64,000 nt of DNA from Phosphitispora fastidiosa (lineage in GTDB: Bacteria > Bacillota > Thermincolia > Thermincolales > UBA2595), in contig NZ_JAHHUL010000015.1 of assembly GCF_019008365.1 (NCBI RefSeq), positions 1 through 64,000 on the forward strand, read 5' to 3'. Position 1 is the first letter of the stretch, and each line of letters opens with the position of its first letter. The position numbers and the translations under genes were made by a program. Shown here one piece after another: positions 17,309-24,811 of this stretch. The notes under the pieces are model-generated. The model ran no database searches and was not told the origin of the DNA. It was given only the letters and a program-made list of their open reading frames with translations.

Positions 17309-17387
17309 GTACTACAGGAAAGAGCGCACATAGGGAACTGAATAAGCACGCTTCTCTAGTATATACTAATTTTCGGGGGAGTTCTGA

Positions 17388-18269
17388 ATGAAATTATATT
17401 CACCGGCTACTGTAAGGCAGGTAATAGATAAATATAAATTTACATTCAAAAAAAATCTGGGCCAAAATTTCCTGGTTGATGGCAATATTGTCAATAAAAT
17501 AGCTGATGCTGCATCTTTAGGCAGTGAAGATGCGGTTCTGGAAATTGGTGCCGGAATAGGTACTTTAACCTGTGCTCTTGCTGAAAGAGCAGGGAAGGTG
17601 GTAGTTATAGAAATTGATAAAAACCTTCAGCCTGTTTTGGCAGAGACCCTGTCCGGATATACAAATATTGATATGTTTTGGGGAAATGCCCTGAAAACAG
17701 ATTTTGATGCTTTGGTTGAGGAGAAGACCCAAGGGCAGTATGGAAAAAACGGCAGGCCGTTTAAAGTTGTGGCAAACCTTCCGTATTATATCACCACACC
17801 GCTGCTGATGCATGCTCTGGAAAAACGTTTTAATATCAGTCTGATGATATTAATGGTGCAAAAAGAGGTAGCCGAGCGCATAACTGCTGCCCCTGGAAGT
17901 AAAGACTATGGCGCCCTTACTCTGGGGGTCAACTATTACAGTGAGCCTCAGCAGGTTGTAAAAGTGCCCCGGAAGGTATTTATGCCTCAACCGGATGTTG
18001 AGTCTGCTGTTATCCGGTTTATTCCCAGAAAAAACCCTCCCGCTTCGGTGGAAAATGAGCAGGCTTTTTTCCTTGTTGTTAAAGCAGCCTTTGGCCAGCG
18101 CCGCAAAACCCTGTTAAATTCGCTTTCTTCTCTTGGGATTGATAAGAATCAAATAGGCACAATACTTCCGGATTTGGGTATTGACCCTGGGAGAAGGGGC
18201 GAAACCCTTAGCTTTGAGGAGTTCGCCAGAGTAAGCAACTCCCTTCATCCATTGATACCGGAGAAATAA
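17388..18269 (+). CDS. ksgA: 16S rRNA dimethyladenosine transferase KsgA
   Basis: Dimethylates two adjacent adenines in helix 45 of 16S rRNA, a late 30S assembly checkpoint. 293 residues: KKNLGQNFLVD (about 21-31), SAM motif VLEIGAGIGTLT (about 50-61), catalytic NLPYYITTPLL (about 130-140) and a C-terminal helical domain with FGQRRKTLLNSL. GGGGGAG lies 8 bases before the ATG. In Bacillus rnmV lies just before ksgA; it is absent here. Confidence 0.96.
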   Translation: MKLYSPATVRQVIDKYKFTFKKNLGQNFLVDGNIVNKIADAASLGSEDAVLEIGAGIGTLTCALAERAGKVVVIEIDKNLQPVLAETLSGYTNIDMFWGNALKTDFDALVEEKTQGQYGKNGRPFKVVANLPYYITTPLLMHALEKRFNISLMILMVQKEVAERITAAPGSKDYGALTLGVNYYSEPQQVVKVPRKVFMPQPDVESAVIRFIPRKNPPASVENEQAFFLVVKAAFGQRRKTLLNSLSSLGIDKNQIGTILPDLGIDPGRRGETLSFEEFARVSNSLHPLIPEK

Positions 18270-18300
18270 TGTCTTAATTTAGCGCTGAAATTACTATTTA

Positions 18301-18342
18301 GGACAGCTTTGCACAATGATGTGACGGCTGTCCGTTTCTTTT
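18301..18342 (+). terminator. ksgA terminator
   Basis: GGACAGC (18301-18307) pairs with GCTGTCC (18327-18333), followed by GTTTCTTTTT. About 30 bp after the stop codon. Confidence 0.75.
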
Positions 18343-18348
18343 TGCAAT

Positions 18349-18377
18349 AACGGCTGGCTGCTTTTCTGCATAATATA
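18349..18377 (+). promoter_or_regulatory. SigK-like promoter of yabG
   Basis: A -10 of CATAATATA (18369-18377), which fits the SigK pattern CATAnnnTA, lies about 17 bp after an AAC -35-type element (18349-18351). Bacillus yabG is a SigK target, so the position is meaningful, although the -35 is weakly defined. Confidence 0.55.
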
Positions 18378-18406
18378 TAACCAGAGATGAGGGCGGGGTG
18401 AACGAT

Positions 18407-19273
18407 ATGGACATAAAAGTAGGCGATATTGTTGCCCGGAAATCCTACAATAATGATGTTTACTTCAAAGTTAATGACATTATTGAGAGTGATTCCGGAG
18501 AAGTCAGGGTAAAGTTACTGGGGCTTGATGTCAGGCTTTTTGCCGACTCTCCTGTTGAGGATCTGGTTAAGGTTGACCGGGAACACATCAGGGAGTACCG
18601 CAAAAAATTTATCAAAACTAATAATGATTGCCTGAAGAGAATATTTGAAAGAAGGGCAAAGGAACGGAGCAACAGTTTAATGCGAGCCCAGAGTGAAACA
18701 GTGGAAGATTTTTTTGAGATACCGGGACGGGTGCTTCATATTGACGGGAATCCGGAGTATCTGAATTTGTGTATGGCAATCTACGAACAGCTCGGAATTC
18801 ATGCCAGAGGAATGAATCTGCCTGAAGTAGAACAATCTGCATCTGTCCCGGAGTTATTAAAAAAATATAGCCCTGATATCCTTGTTTTGACGGGCCACGA
18901 TGGAATTATCAGGTCAGGTGTTGATTTCTCCGACCTGAGCAATTACCACAACTCAAAATACTTTGTTGAAGCTGTAAAAGCAGCGCGGCGGATAGAGTGT
19001 AACAGGGATAATCTGATCATATTTGCAGGGGCGTGTCAGTCACATTATGAGGCTTTACTGGAAGCAGGCGCTAATTATGCCAGCGCTCCCCTGCGTGTAC
19101 TGATTCATGCTTTTGATCCGGTGTTTATAGTGGAAAAGGTAGCCTTTACGTCTGTTAACAGGATGGTAGCGACAAGTGAGGTCATTGAAAATACCATTAC
19201 CGGAACAGATGGACTGGGCGGAATTGAGACAAGGGGAAAATTTCGTTTGGGTTTTCCTAAATCTCCTTATTAG
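18407..19273 (+). CDS. yabG: Sporulation-specific protease YabG
   Basis: A 288-residue cytoplasmic protease of the C55 family, made late in the mother cell, that trims coat proteins such as SafA in Bacillus. The N-terminal SH3-like DIKVGDIVARKSYNNDVYFKV and the later VLTGHDGIIRSG, FAGACQSHYEALLEAGANYASAPLRVLIHAFDP regions are diagnostic; the His and Cys there are candidate catalytic residues. The ATG at 18407 is 8 bases after GGGCGGGG. A repeat-rich LysM protein, a plausible substrate type, lies 1.1 kb downstream. Confidence 0.92.
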   Translation: MDIKVGDIVARKSYNNDVYFKVNDIIESDSGEVRVKLLGLDVRLFADSPVEDLVKVDREHIREYRKKFIKTNNDCLKRIFERRAKERSNSLMRAQSETVEDFFEIPGRVLHIDGNPEYLNLCMAIYEQLGIHARGMNLPEVEQSASVPELLKKYSPDILVLTGHDGIIRSGVDFSDLSNYHNSKYFVEAVKAARRIECNRDNLIIFAGACQSHYEALLEAGANYASAPLRVLIHAFDPVFIVEKVAFTSVNRMVATSEVIENTITGTDGLGGIETRGKFRLGFPKSPY

Positions 19274-19331
19274 TCACAAACCTGAGTGGTTCGAAATATA
19301 ATGAATTGAACTGGGCCAAAGGGGTGATTAT

Positions 19332-20291
19332 GTGAATGTACTGGTTTCAGGGGCCGCCGGATTATATGGCATACATACTGTCGAAGAATTATTATCACGG
19401 CAGGATATTACGAAAATTTACGGACTGGATGACCTTTCGCGAGGGTATCTGGACGGAGATAGCCTGCCGACCAATTGGTTGGATGGGAAGGTCCAAAATC
19501 TGAAACAGAGATACCAGGATATATCAGTGAAAGAAATGAATTCACTGAATATCGATGTAGTGATTCATTTAGCCGGGTACAACTCGGGAAAGGAATCAAT
19601 GAATACCCCGGAGGAATATTTTCTGAATAACGAATATGGGACCTTTCAGTTGATGCAAACACTTCTGCGGACAAAGAACCGTCCCTTTTTTGTTTATGCA
19701 TCCACTGTTGAAGTGTATGGCGCCGGCGAAAGCCCTGTAGTTGATGAAAAGTCTTCTGTGATACCTCAGAGCACCTATGCAGTCACAAAACTGGCGGCTG
19801 AACAGCACATAATGGCTGTAGGCAGGTGGTATAACTACCCGGTGACCTCTATCAGGTTTAGCAATACCTTCGGAGAAAATCACAGCATTTATGGGTATAA
19901 TTCTGTTGTGGCGTCATTTATAGACAGGGCTTTGCGCAATGAACCACTAATTGTTTACGGCACAGGTGAACAGACCAGAGATTTCATATATGTCAAAGAT
20001 GCTGTTCGGGCGCTTAGTTTGGCAGTATCTTACCGCAGCAAAGTAGAGGGGCTGATAATAAATATCGGTTCAGGAACACAGCTTTCTATAAATGAGCTGG
20101 CAAACAGTATAATCAGACTCACGTCTTCAACTTCTGAGATAATTAATCTCCCCTGTGAAAAGGGAAAACACCTTGGCTTCAAGATTGATATAGGTCTTGC
20201 CGGGAGAAGTATAAAGTGGTTTCCGACATTTACCCTTGAAGAGGGACTCCTGCGCACAATTAATTGGCATAAGGGGTTATATAGTATTTAA
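19332..20291 (+). CDS. NAD-dependent epimerase/dehydratase (NDP-sugar type)
   Basis: A 319-residue extended short-chain dehydrogenase. VSGAAGLYGIHTVEELL (residues 4-20) is the NAD-binding GxxGxxG motif, VYASTVEVYG holds the catalytic Ser/Thr region and YAVTKLAAEQH is the YxxxK motif. RDFIYVKDAVRAL is typical of UDP-glucose 4-epimerase relatives. The start is a GTG shortly after GGGGTGAT. Its place behind yabG hints at a role in spore-surface or envelope polysaccharide, but that is inference; the sugar substrate is unknown. Confidence 0.88.
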   Translation: MNVLVSGAAGLYGIHTVEELLSRQDITKIYGLDDLSRGYLDGDSLPTNWLDGKVQNLKQRYQDISVKEMNSLNIDVVIHLAGYNSGKESMNTPEEYFLNNEYGTFQLMQTLLRTKNRPFFVYASTVEVYGAGESPVVDEKSSVIPQSTYAVTKLAAEQHIMAVGRWYNYPVTSIRFSNTFGENHSIYGYNSVVASFIDRALRNEPLIVYGTGEQTRDFIYVKDAVRALSLAVSYRSKVEGLIINIGSGTQLSINELANSIIRLTSSTSEIINLPCEKGKHLGFKIDIGLAGRSIKWFPTFTLEEGLLRTINWHKGLYSI

Positions 20292-20390
20292 CCTCACAGA
20301 AGGCCCTGAAATTGACCTAAGAAAATATTAGAAATAAATTGGATAAGGTATCATATATTATATTAAAGTGCTTTGAAAGGGGGGATATAG

Positions 20391-21074
20391 TTGGCCGGAG
20401 ACAAACAAAGGTTCCTTTTCTTTAAATACGTTCCACTGAAAAAAGGTGAAAAGCCTTTAAAGGATAAGGAATACATATCCAGTGAAGATACTGAAAATAT
20501 TATAGAGGCGCCAGACTTTATTCAGGGGGACCAGACCGGAGCTATGGCGGATACGGGGGGGCCTGTGGAACCTGAGGTTCCGGTGCAAGCAGAGATGCCT
20601 GCAGAAGCTGAAGAAAACCTTGTGGAAGAAAACCTTGTGGAAGAAAACCTTGTGGAAGAAAACCTTGTGGAAGAAAACCTTGTGGAAGAAGACCTTGTGG
20701 AAGAAGACCTGGAATCTTGCCCGCAAATTCCTTGTTTTCCCGATTTACCCGAGTGTCCCGAACTTCCGGAGATACCTGAGTGTCCGGAACTTCCGGAGCT
20801 GCCTGAGTGTCCCGAGATTCCGGAGCCGCCTGAGTGCCCTGAGCTTCCGGAAATACCCGAGTGCCCGGAACCTCCTGAAGAACCTGAGGGTCCTTGTCCG
20901 AGTAATGCCATCATGCATGTTATCCAGCAGGGAGATACGTTTTGGAAGCTCTCCAAGAAGTATGGGACCACTGTTGAGGCAATTACAGACGCCAACCCGG
21001 AGGCAGACCCGTTGAACCTGCAGATTGGCGAAACCCTGTGCATTCCTGTTGGAATACCGGGGGCAAAAGGGTAA
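20391..21074 (+). CDS. LysM protein with Leu-Val-Glu-Glu and Cys-Pro-Glu repeats, probable spore coat/cortex protein
   Basis: A 227-residue protein starting at TTG after AAAGGGGGGAT. Residues about 74-108 are seven near-identical NLVEE units encoded by a 15-bp tandem repeat. Residues about 112-165 are a second repeat of PECPELPEIP type with regularly spaced Cys. The C-terminus (about 175-222) is a LysM domain: HVIQQGDTFWKLSKKYGTT ... NLQIGETLCIPV. LysM binds peptidoglycan, and SafA and SpoVID are LysM spore proteins processed near YabG. A CATATATTA element at 20352-20360 resembles a mother-cell (SigE/SigK) -10. Spore role is inferred. Confidence 0.8.
   Translation: MAGDKQRFLFFKYVPLKKGEKPLKDKEYISSEDTENIIEAPDFIQGDQTGAMADTGGPVEPEVPVQAEMPAEAEENLVEENLVEENLVEENLVEENLVEEDLVEEDLESCPQIPCFPDLPECPELPEIPECPELPELPECPEIPEPPECPELPEIPECPEPPEEPEGPCPSNAIMHVIQQGDTFWKLSKKYGTTVEAITDANPEADPLNLQIGETLCIPVGIPGAKG
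20610..20714 (+). repeat. 15-bp tandem repeat, seven copies
   Basis: Five copies of GAAGAAAACCTTGTG followed by two variants, all in frame inside the LysM gene. Near-identity at DNA level points to recent expansion by slippage. Confidence 0.95.
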
Positions 21075-21083
21075 TGAACTGTC

Positions 21084-21112
21084 GAAGCTGTTTCTAAGCA
21101 GCTTCTTTTGTT
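21084..21112 (+). terminator. LysM gene terminator
   Basis: GAAGCTG (21084-21090) pairs with CAGCTTC (21099-21105), followed by TTTTGTTTT. Confidence 0.8.
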
Positions 21113-21131
21113 TTGCTTCCGGAAAGCTTCA

Positions 21132-21179
21132 GGCAAAAAGAAAGGCACGCAGTTTAGGATATATTCCTGTAACTGCGTG
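21132..21179 (-). terminator. ZIP transporter gene terminator
   Basis: CACGCAGTT (21146-21154) pairs with AACTGCGTG (21171-21179), with an inner AGGA/TCCT pair. Read on the - strand it is followed by a CCTTTCTTTTT run down to about 21132. Confidence 0.75.
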
Positions 21180-21216
21180 TCTCCGCTTTTGTACTACAGG
21201 TTGGTTAACGGAAGAA

Positions 21217-21948
21217 TTAATGAACGAACCCCAGAACCAATATAAAAAGAAAGCCAATAATTCCGCCAAGAGTTGCATAATTGGGATGTCTGCGCCTGGA
21301 TTCCGGCAAAAGCTCATTTTTAACTATATATGTCATAGCTCCGGCGGCAACTGCCAGCAGAAGGGCAACATGACCGGGAGACAGGTTTAAAAGCAACAGA
21401 CCGATGATGGCGCCGACTGGGGTAAACAGGCTGAGGACGATGTTAAGCAGCAGGATCGTTAAATCCGGTACTTTTCCAATTTTGAGGGGTGTGGCCGTTG
21501 CCATCCCTTCAGGTATGTTATGGAGACCGATAGCTACCGCAATAACCAAGCCCAGATGCTGTTGAGCAGAAAATCCTGCTGCAATTGCTATTCCTTCGGG
21601 CAGATCGTGCAGCGCAATTCCGATGCCCACCAGATAGCCCATTTTTCGAAAGTAGGCTGTCTGATTAGAATTACTTTTTAAAGGCGGATAAACTTGAGAC
21701 AGGACAAGGTCCAGCACCAGCATGACGATTATCCCAATACTGAAACCTGCTGCTGTCTGCCGGAATGTACCCTGTTCCAGAGCGGAGGGCAGCAGGTCTA
21801 ATACTATAACGGCAAGCATAATTCCGGCAGCCAGGCCAAACAGGGCCGAAAGGGTTTTTTCCCGGGGGTTGCCGATCATTAGTACCACCAGGGCTCCAAA
21901 ACAGGTGGCAAGTCCTGCTATCAGACTTATTATCACAGTTTCTGCCAA
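21217..21948 (-). CDS. ZIP family metal transporter
   Basis: A 243-residue inner-membrane protein with about eight hydrophobic segments. GIALHDLPEGIAIA and IGLHNIPEGMA are the paired metal-binding HxxPEG motifs of TM4 and TM5 in ZIP/GufA transporters for zinc or iron. A polar stretch (KSNSNQ, near 92-97) marks the variable loop. The start is TTG with AAGGTGG six bases upstream; the overlapping ATG frame is a different, short frame. Transcribed divergently from the small ORF and MCP that follow. No clear metalloregulator site. Confidence 0.9.
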   Translation of the reverse strand: MAETVIISLIAGLATCFGALVVLMIGNPREKTLSALFGLAAGIMLAVIVLDLLPSALEQGTFRQTAAGFSIGIIVMLVLDLVLSQVYPPLKSNSNQTAYFRKMGYLVGIGIALHDLPEGIAIAAGFSAQQHLGLVIAVAIGLHNIPEGMATATPLKIGKVPDLTILLLNIVLSLFTPVGAIIGLLLLNLSPGHVALLLAVAAGAMTYIVKNELLPESRRRHPNYATLGGIIGFLFILVLGFVH

Positions 21949-22104
21949 TCATACCACCTTCACTATGCTTAATATTCTTTTACATACGTATTCCACTTGG
22001 CAAAAATTATGCTCCGGTTTCATAATAAGGTCCTCCGGTACGTATAAATTACCAGACGGGGAAAGGGATTAGGGCAGAACATTGCGGCTAACGGGGGTGC
22101 TTTT

Positions 22105-22209
22105 ATGTGGGGTATAATCAGATTACGTTCCATACTGGCAGCAGGAGTATTTTTTTTAACGGTGCTTCTTATTGGATTAATGGGTCCGATTTCCAGATAT
22201 TTTTTTTAA
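22105..22209 (+). CDS. Small single-span membrane peptide (34 aa)
   Basis: An ATG at 22105 preceded by ACGGGGGTG eight bases upstream opens a 34-codon frame: a short RLRS basic stretch, then a hydrophobic helix (about residues 10-27) ending in SRYFF. It is too short for automatic ORF lists, but the ribosome-binding site is good. No family recognised. Lies between the ZIP gene and the MCP leader. Confidence 0.45.
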   Translation: MWGIIRLRSILAAGVFFLTVLLIGLMGPISRYFF

Positions 22210-22299
22210 ATTTGCGGAGTAAAAGTTGAATACTGAAGGATTTTCCCATATTTTGTCGAAGTATCAGTTAAGACTGGCTAAATTTGCTAATTATATTAA

Positions 22300-22392
22300 A
22301 TACTTTGATGGAAACGCATGAGAAACATTGGACCAGTAACCGGCAGAACATCATGCCAAAGTGGCGGACAGGCAGGTATTCCGTCAAAGTAT
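22300..22392 (+). promoter_or_regulatory. Candidate structured leader before the MCP-che operon
   Basis: A 14-bp stem with one G-U pair (22300-22313 with 22379-22392) encloses a perfect 6-bp stem (22316-22321 GCATGA with 22351-22356 TCATGC) and a purine-rich segment with GGCGGACAGGCAGG. It lies just downstream of a possible promoter (TTAAGA near 22267, TATATT near 22291) and about 50 bp before the MCP start. I compared it by eye with c-di-GMP-I/II and Ni/Co riboswitches and could not match it. Confidence 0.45.
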
Positions 22393-22445
22393 GCAACACC
22401 ATGTGGAGCCAAAAAAAAAATATGAGTTGGGATGGGTGATGCAGG

Positions 22446-24299
22446 GTGAAGTTAAGCATTAAAGGCAAGTTAATGGTAATGATGTTTATTGTTGCTTTCT
22501 TTGCAGTAATTACACTGAGTGTTGTGGCGATTTATTCTATGAATAAGGGAGCCAAAGAGACTTTTCTGGAAAAGGCCAAGGGAGACCTGGCATCAGGGGA
22601 GGAATTGATTAACCGGACCTTCCCCGGCGATTGGAGCATCAGAGGCAACAAACTTTACAAGGGTAATACTGTCATGAATGAGAACTACGAACTCATAGAC
22701 AAGATTGCAGAGCTAACCAATGATACTGTTACAATATTCCAGGAGGATACCAGGGTTGCCACAACTGTCAAAAGGGACGGAGTGCGTCAGATTAACACCA
22801 AAGTATCTGATGAGGTGAAACAGCAGGTGCTTGTAAAAGGAGAGCCTTTTTACGGTGAGGCAGAAGTGGTGGGAGTGATGTATCAAACAGCATACAAACC
22901 TATCAGAGATGCATCCGGAAAGGTTATTGGCATCTGGTATGTGGGTGTATCAAAACAATTTCTGGATTCGTTGAATACCACTTTTATTACTACAATTGGC
23001 ATCTTCGGGATTGGCATCCTGTTGATAAGTATTATAATTGCATTATTGGTAGCCAGAACCATAGCTGTTCCGATAAACAAGGTGAAAGCGGCTGTTGAGA
23101 AGGCGGCGGAGGGGGATCTTACCGGTGAGCTTGTTATCAGAACAGATGATGAAGTGGGGATACTGGCAGCTTCTTTTAACAGCATGACTGCCAATATGAA
23201 ACAGATAATCTCAGAAATTATTGCTGCCAGCGAAAAGTTTGCTTCTGCAGCCAATGAGTTCTCAGCCAATTCATTAAACATGACTCGATCCAACCAGGAA
23301 GTTAACAATGCTATTGAAGAGGTGGCCAGGGGCAACACAAAGCAGACTCAGGACATCTCAGAGGTTGTAAAAATAATGGACAGGCATGGTGAAACCATAA
23401 CTTCGATTGCCAGAGGGGCAGGACAGCAGGCTGAGAAGGTTAACAGCACCTCTATGGCGATTGGTCAAATGGTTTCCGGTGTTGAAGAGGTTGCTTCCAG
23501 TGCACAGTTTGCGGCAGATACCGCAGAAGAGACTTCCCAGGTAGCCGGCCAGGGGGGGCAGGCGGTAGAAAAGGTTGTATCAGGTATGGATAACATTAAG
23601 TCCAAGGTTTTTGATGCGGCCAACCGGATTAAGGAACTTGGGGAACGCTCACAGCAGATAGGAGAAATCATTCAGGTTATTGACGATATAGCTGAGCAGA
23701 CTAATCTTCTGGCCCTTAATGCCGCTATTGAAGCGGCACGGGCAGGTGAACATGGCAAGGGATTTGCCGTGGTGGCTGATGAGGTCAGAAAACTGGCTGA
23801 GCGAAGCAGTAAAGCAACTAAAGAGATTGCAGAATTGGTCAATGCAATTCAGGGAGGTACTGAACGAGCTGTTACGGCAATGAATGAAGGAACACAGGAG
23901 GTTGAAAACGGCGCCGGGCTGGCAGCAGACGCAGGCAGCGCTCTGGAACGAATTATTACTAATGTGTCCCGGACAAATGATGAAATCCATAAGATTTCAA
24001 AGGCTGCCCAACAGATTTCCGAATACAGTACTGAAGTTGTAGGTTCCATGGAAGTTGTGGCCGGTATCACAGAAGAGAATTCTTTAGCTACACAGGAGAT
24101 GGCAGGCAGTAGTGATGAAGTGATCAGAGCGATAGAGGAAATCGCTGCAATCGCTCAGGAAAGCGCCGCTGCAGCCGAAGAAGTGACTGCTTCCTGTGAA
24201 CAGATGTATTCAACCAGTGACCTGATATCCACATCTTCAAAAGAAATGGCAGCAATGGCTCAGAACCTGAAAGATTTATCTCTGAGGTTCCGTGTCTAA
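22446..24299 (+). CDS. Methyl-accepting chemotaxis protein, single-Cache type
   Basis: A 617-residue receptor: TM1 (about 8-30), an extracellular single-Cache-like sensor (about 32-177, with [25 protein letters not shown]), TM2 (about 178-203), HAMP (about 205-257), then a long signalling coiled coil. The conserved tip is [20 protein letters not shown]. Starts at GTG. It heads the operon with cheW, cheA, cheY and cheB, so it is probably the dedicated receptor of that array. The sensor type resembles those for small organic acids or redox-linked ligands; the actual ligand is unknown. Confidence 0.92.
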   Translation: MKLSIKGKLMVMMFIVAFFAVITLSVVAIYSMNKGAKETFLEKAKGDLASGEELINRTFPGDWSIRGNKLYKGNTVMNENYELIDKIAELTNDTVTIFQEDTRVATTVKRDGVRQINTKVSDEVKQQVLVKGEPFYGEAEVVGVMYQTAYKPIRDASGKVIGIWYVGVSKQFLDSLNTTFITTIGIFGIGILLISIIIALLVARTIAVPINKVKAAVEKAAEGDLTGELVIRTDDEVGILAASFNSMTANMKQIISEIIAASEKFASAANEFSANSLNMTRSNQEVNNAIEEVARGNTKQTQDISEVVKIMDRHGETITSIARGAGQQAEKVNSTSMAIGQMVSGVEEVASSAQFAADTAEETSQVAGQGGQAVEKVVSGMDNIKSKVFDAANRIKELGERSQQIGEIIQVIDDIAEQTNLLALNAAIEAARAGEHGKGFAVVADEVRKLAERSSKATKEIAELVNAIQGGTERAVTAMNEGTQEVENGAGLAADAGSALERIITNVSRTNDEIHKISKAAQQISEYSTEVVGSMEVVAGITEENSLATQEMAGSSDEVIRAIEEIAAIAQESAAAAEEVTASCEQMYSTSDLISTSSKEMAAMAQNLKDLSLRFRV

Positions 24300-24316
24300 G
24301 TTTAAGGAGGGATAAT

Positions 24317-24787
24317 ATGGCTGAAGAGCTGATGACCGGTGACAATCAATATGTGGTTTTCCGGCTTGGCAGAGAAGTTTACGGGCTGGAAATTTCTACC
24401 GTGCTGGAAATCATTACAATGCAGACTATCACTGAGGTTCCAGGTACGGAAGATTACATAGAAGGTGTGATAAACCTCAGGGGTCTTGTTATTCCTGTGT
24501 TTAATCTGCATAAGAAATTTAACCTGCCCGGTGGTGAAATAACCCGCCTGACTCGCGTTGTTGTAGTAGAGGTTGAAGGGAGTAATATTGGAATGCAGGT
24601 TGACGGGGTGTCTGAAGTTGTCCGGATTCCCGGTGGGGTTATTGAACCTCCTTCAAAGATTATGAACGGTATTGATGAGGAATACCTGTTGGGTATTGCC
24701 AAATTGGAGGACGGGCTGGTAATCCTGCTTGACCTTGCTAAAGTGCTTCGCAAGGACGACACATCCATGCTGGATAACTTCAGTTAA
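24317..24787 (+). CDS. cheW: Chemotaxis coupling protein CheW
   Basis: A 156-residue two-barrel SH3-like adaptor linking receptors and CheA. VVFRLGREVYGLEISTVLEI (about 12-31), VINLRGLVIPVFNLHKKF (about 53-70) and the later GIAKLEDGLVILLDLAKVL strand are typical. AAGGAGGGA precedes the ATG by 6 bases. It lies 17 bp after the MCP stop and 24 bp before cheA. Confidence 0.96.
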   Translation: MAEELMTGDNQYVVFRLGREVYGLEISTVLEIITMQTITEVPGTEDYIEGVINLRGLVIPVFNLHKKFNLPGGEITRLTRVVVVEVEGSNIGMQVDGVSEVVRIPGGVIEPPSKIMNGIDEEYLLGIAKLEDGLVILLDLAKVLRKDDTSMLDNFS

Positions 24788-24811
24788 AAAAGAGAGAAGG
24801 GGGGATGTACC

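Noticed and set aside
20620-21015. A + strand frame with repeated KKTLW residues.
   Set aside because: Shadow of the 15-bp tandem repeat read in another frame of the LysM gene.
20522-21148. A 208-codon - strand frame full of Ser-Gly repeats.
   Set aside because: It is the complement of the repeat-rich LysM gene; it has no ribosome-binding site, and the repeats explain its openness.
22300-22392. Assignment of the MCP leader to c-di-GMP-I/II or Ni/Co riboswitch families.
   Set aside because: Key conserved bases of those families could not be found; kept only as an unassigned structure.
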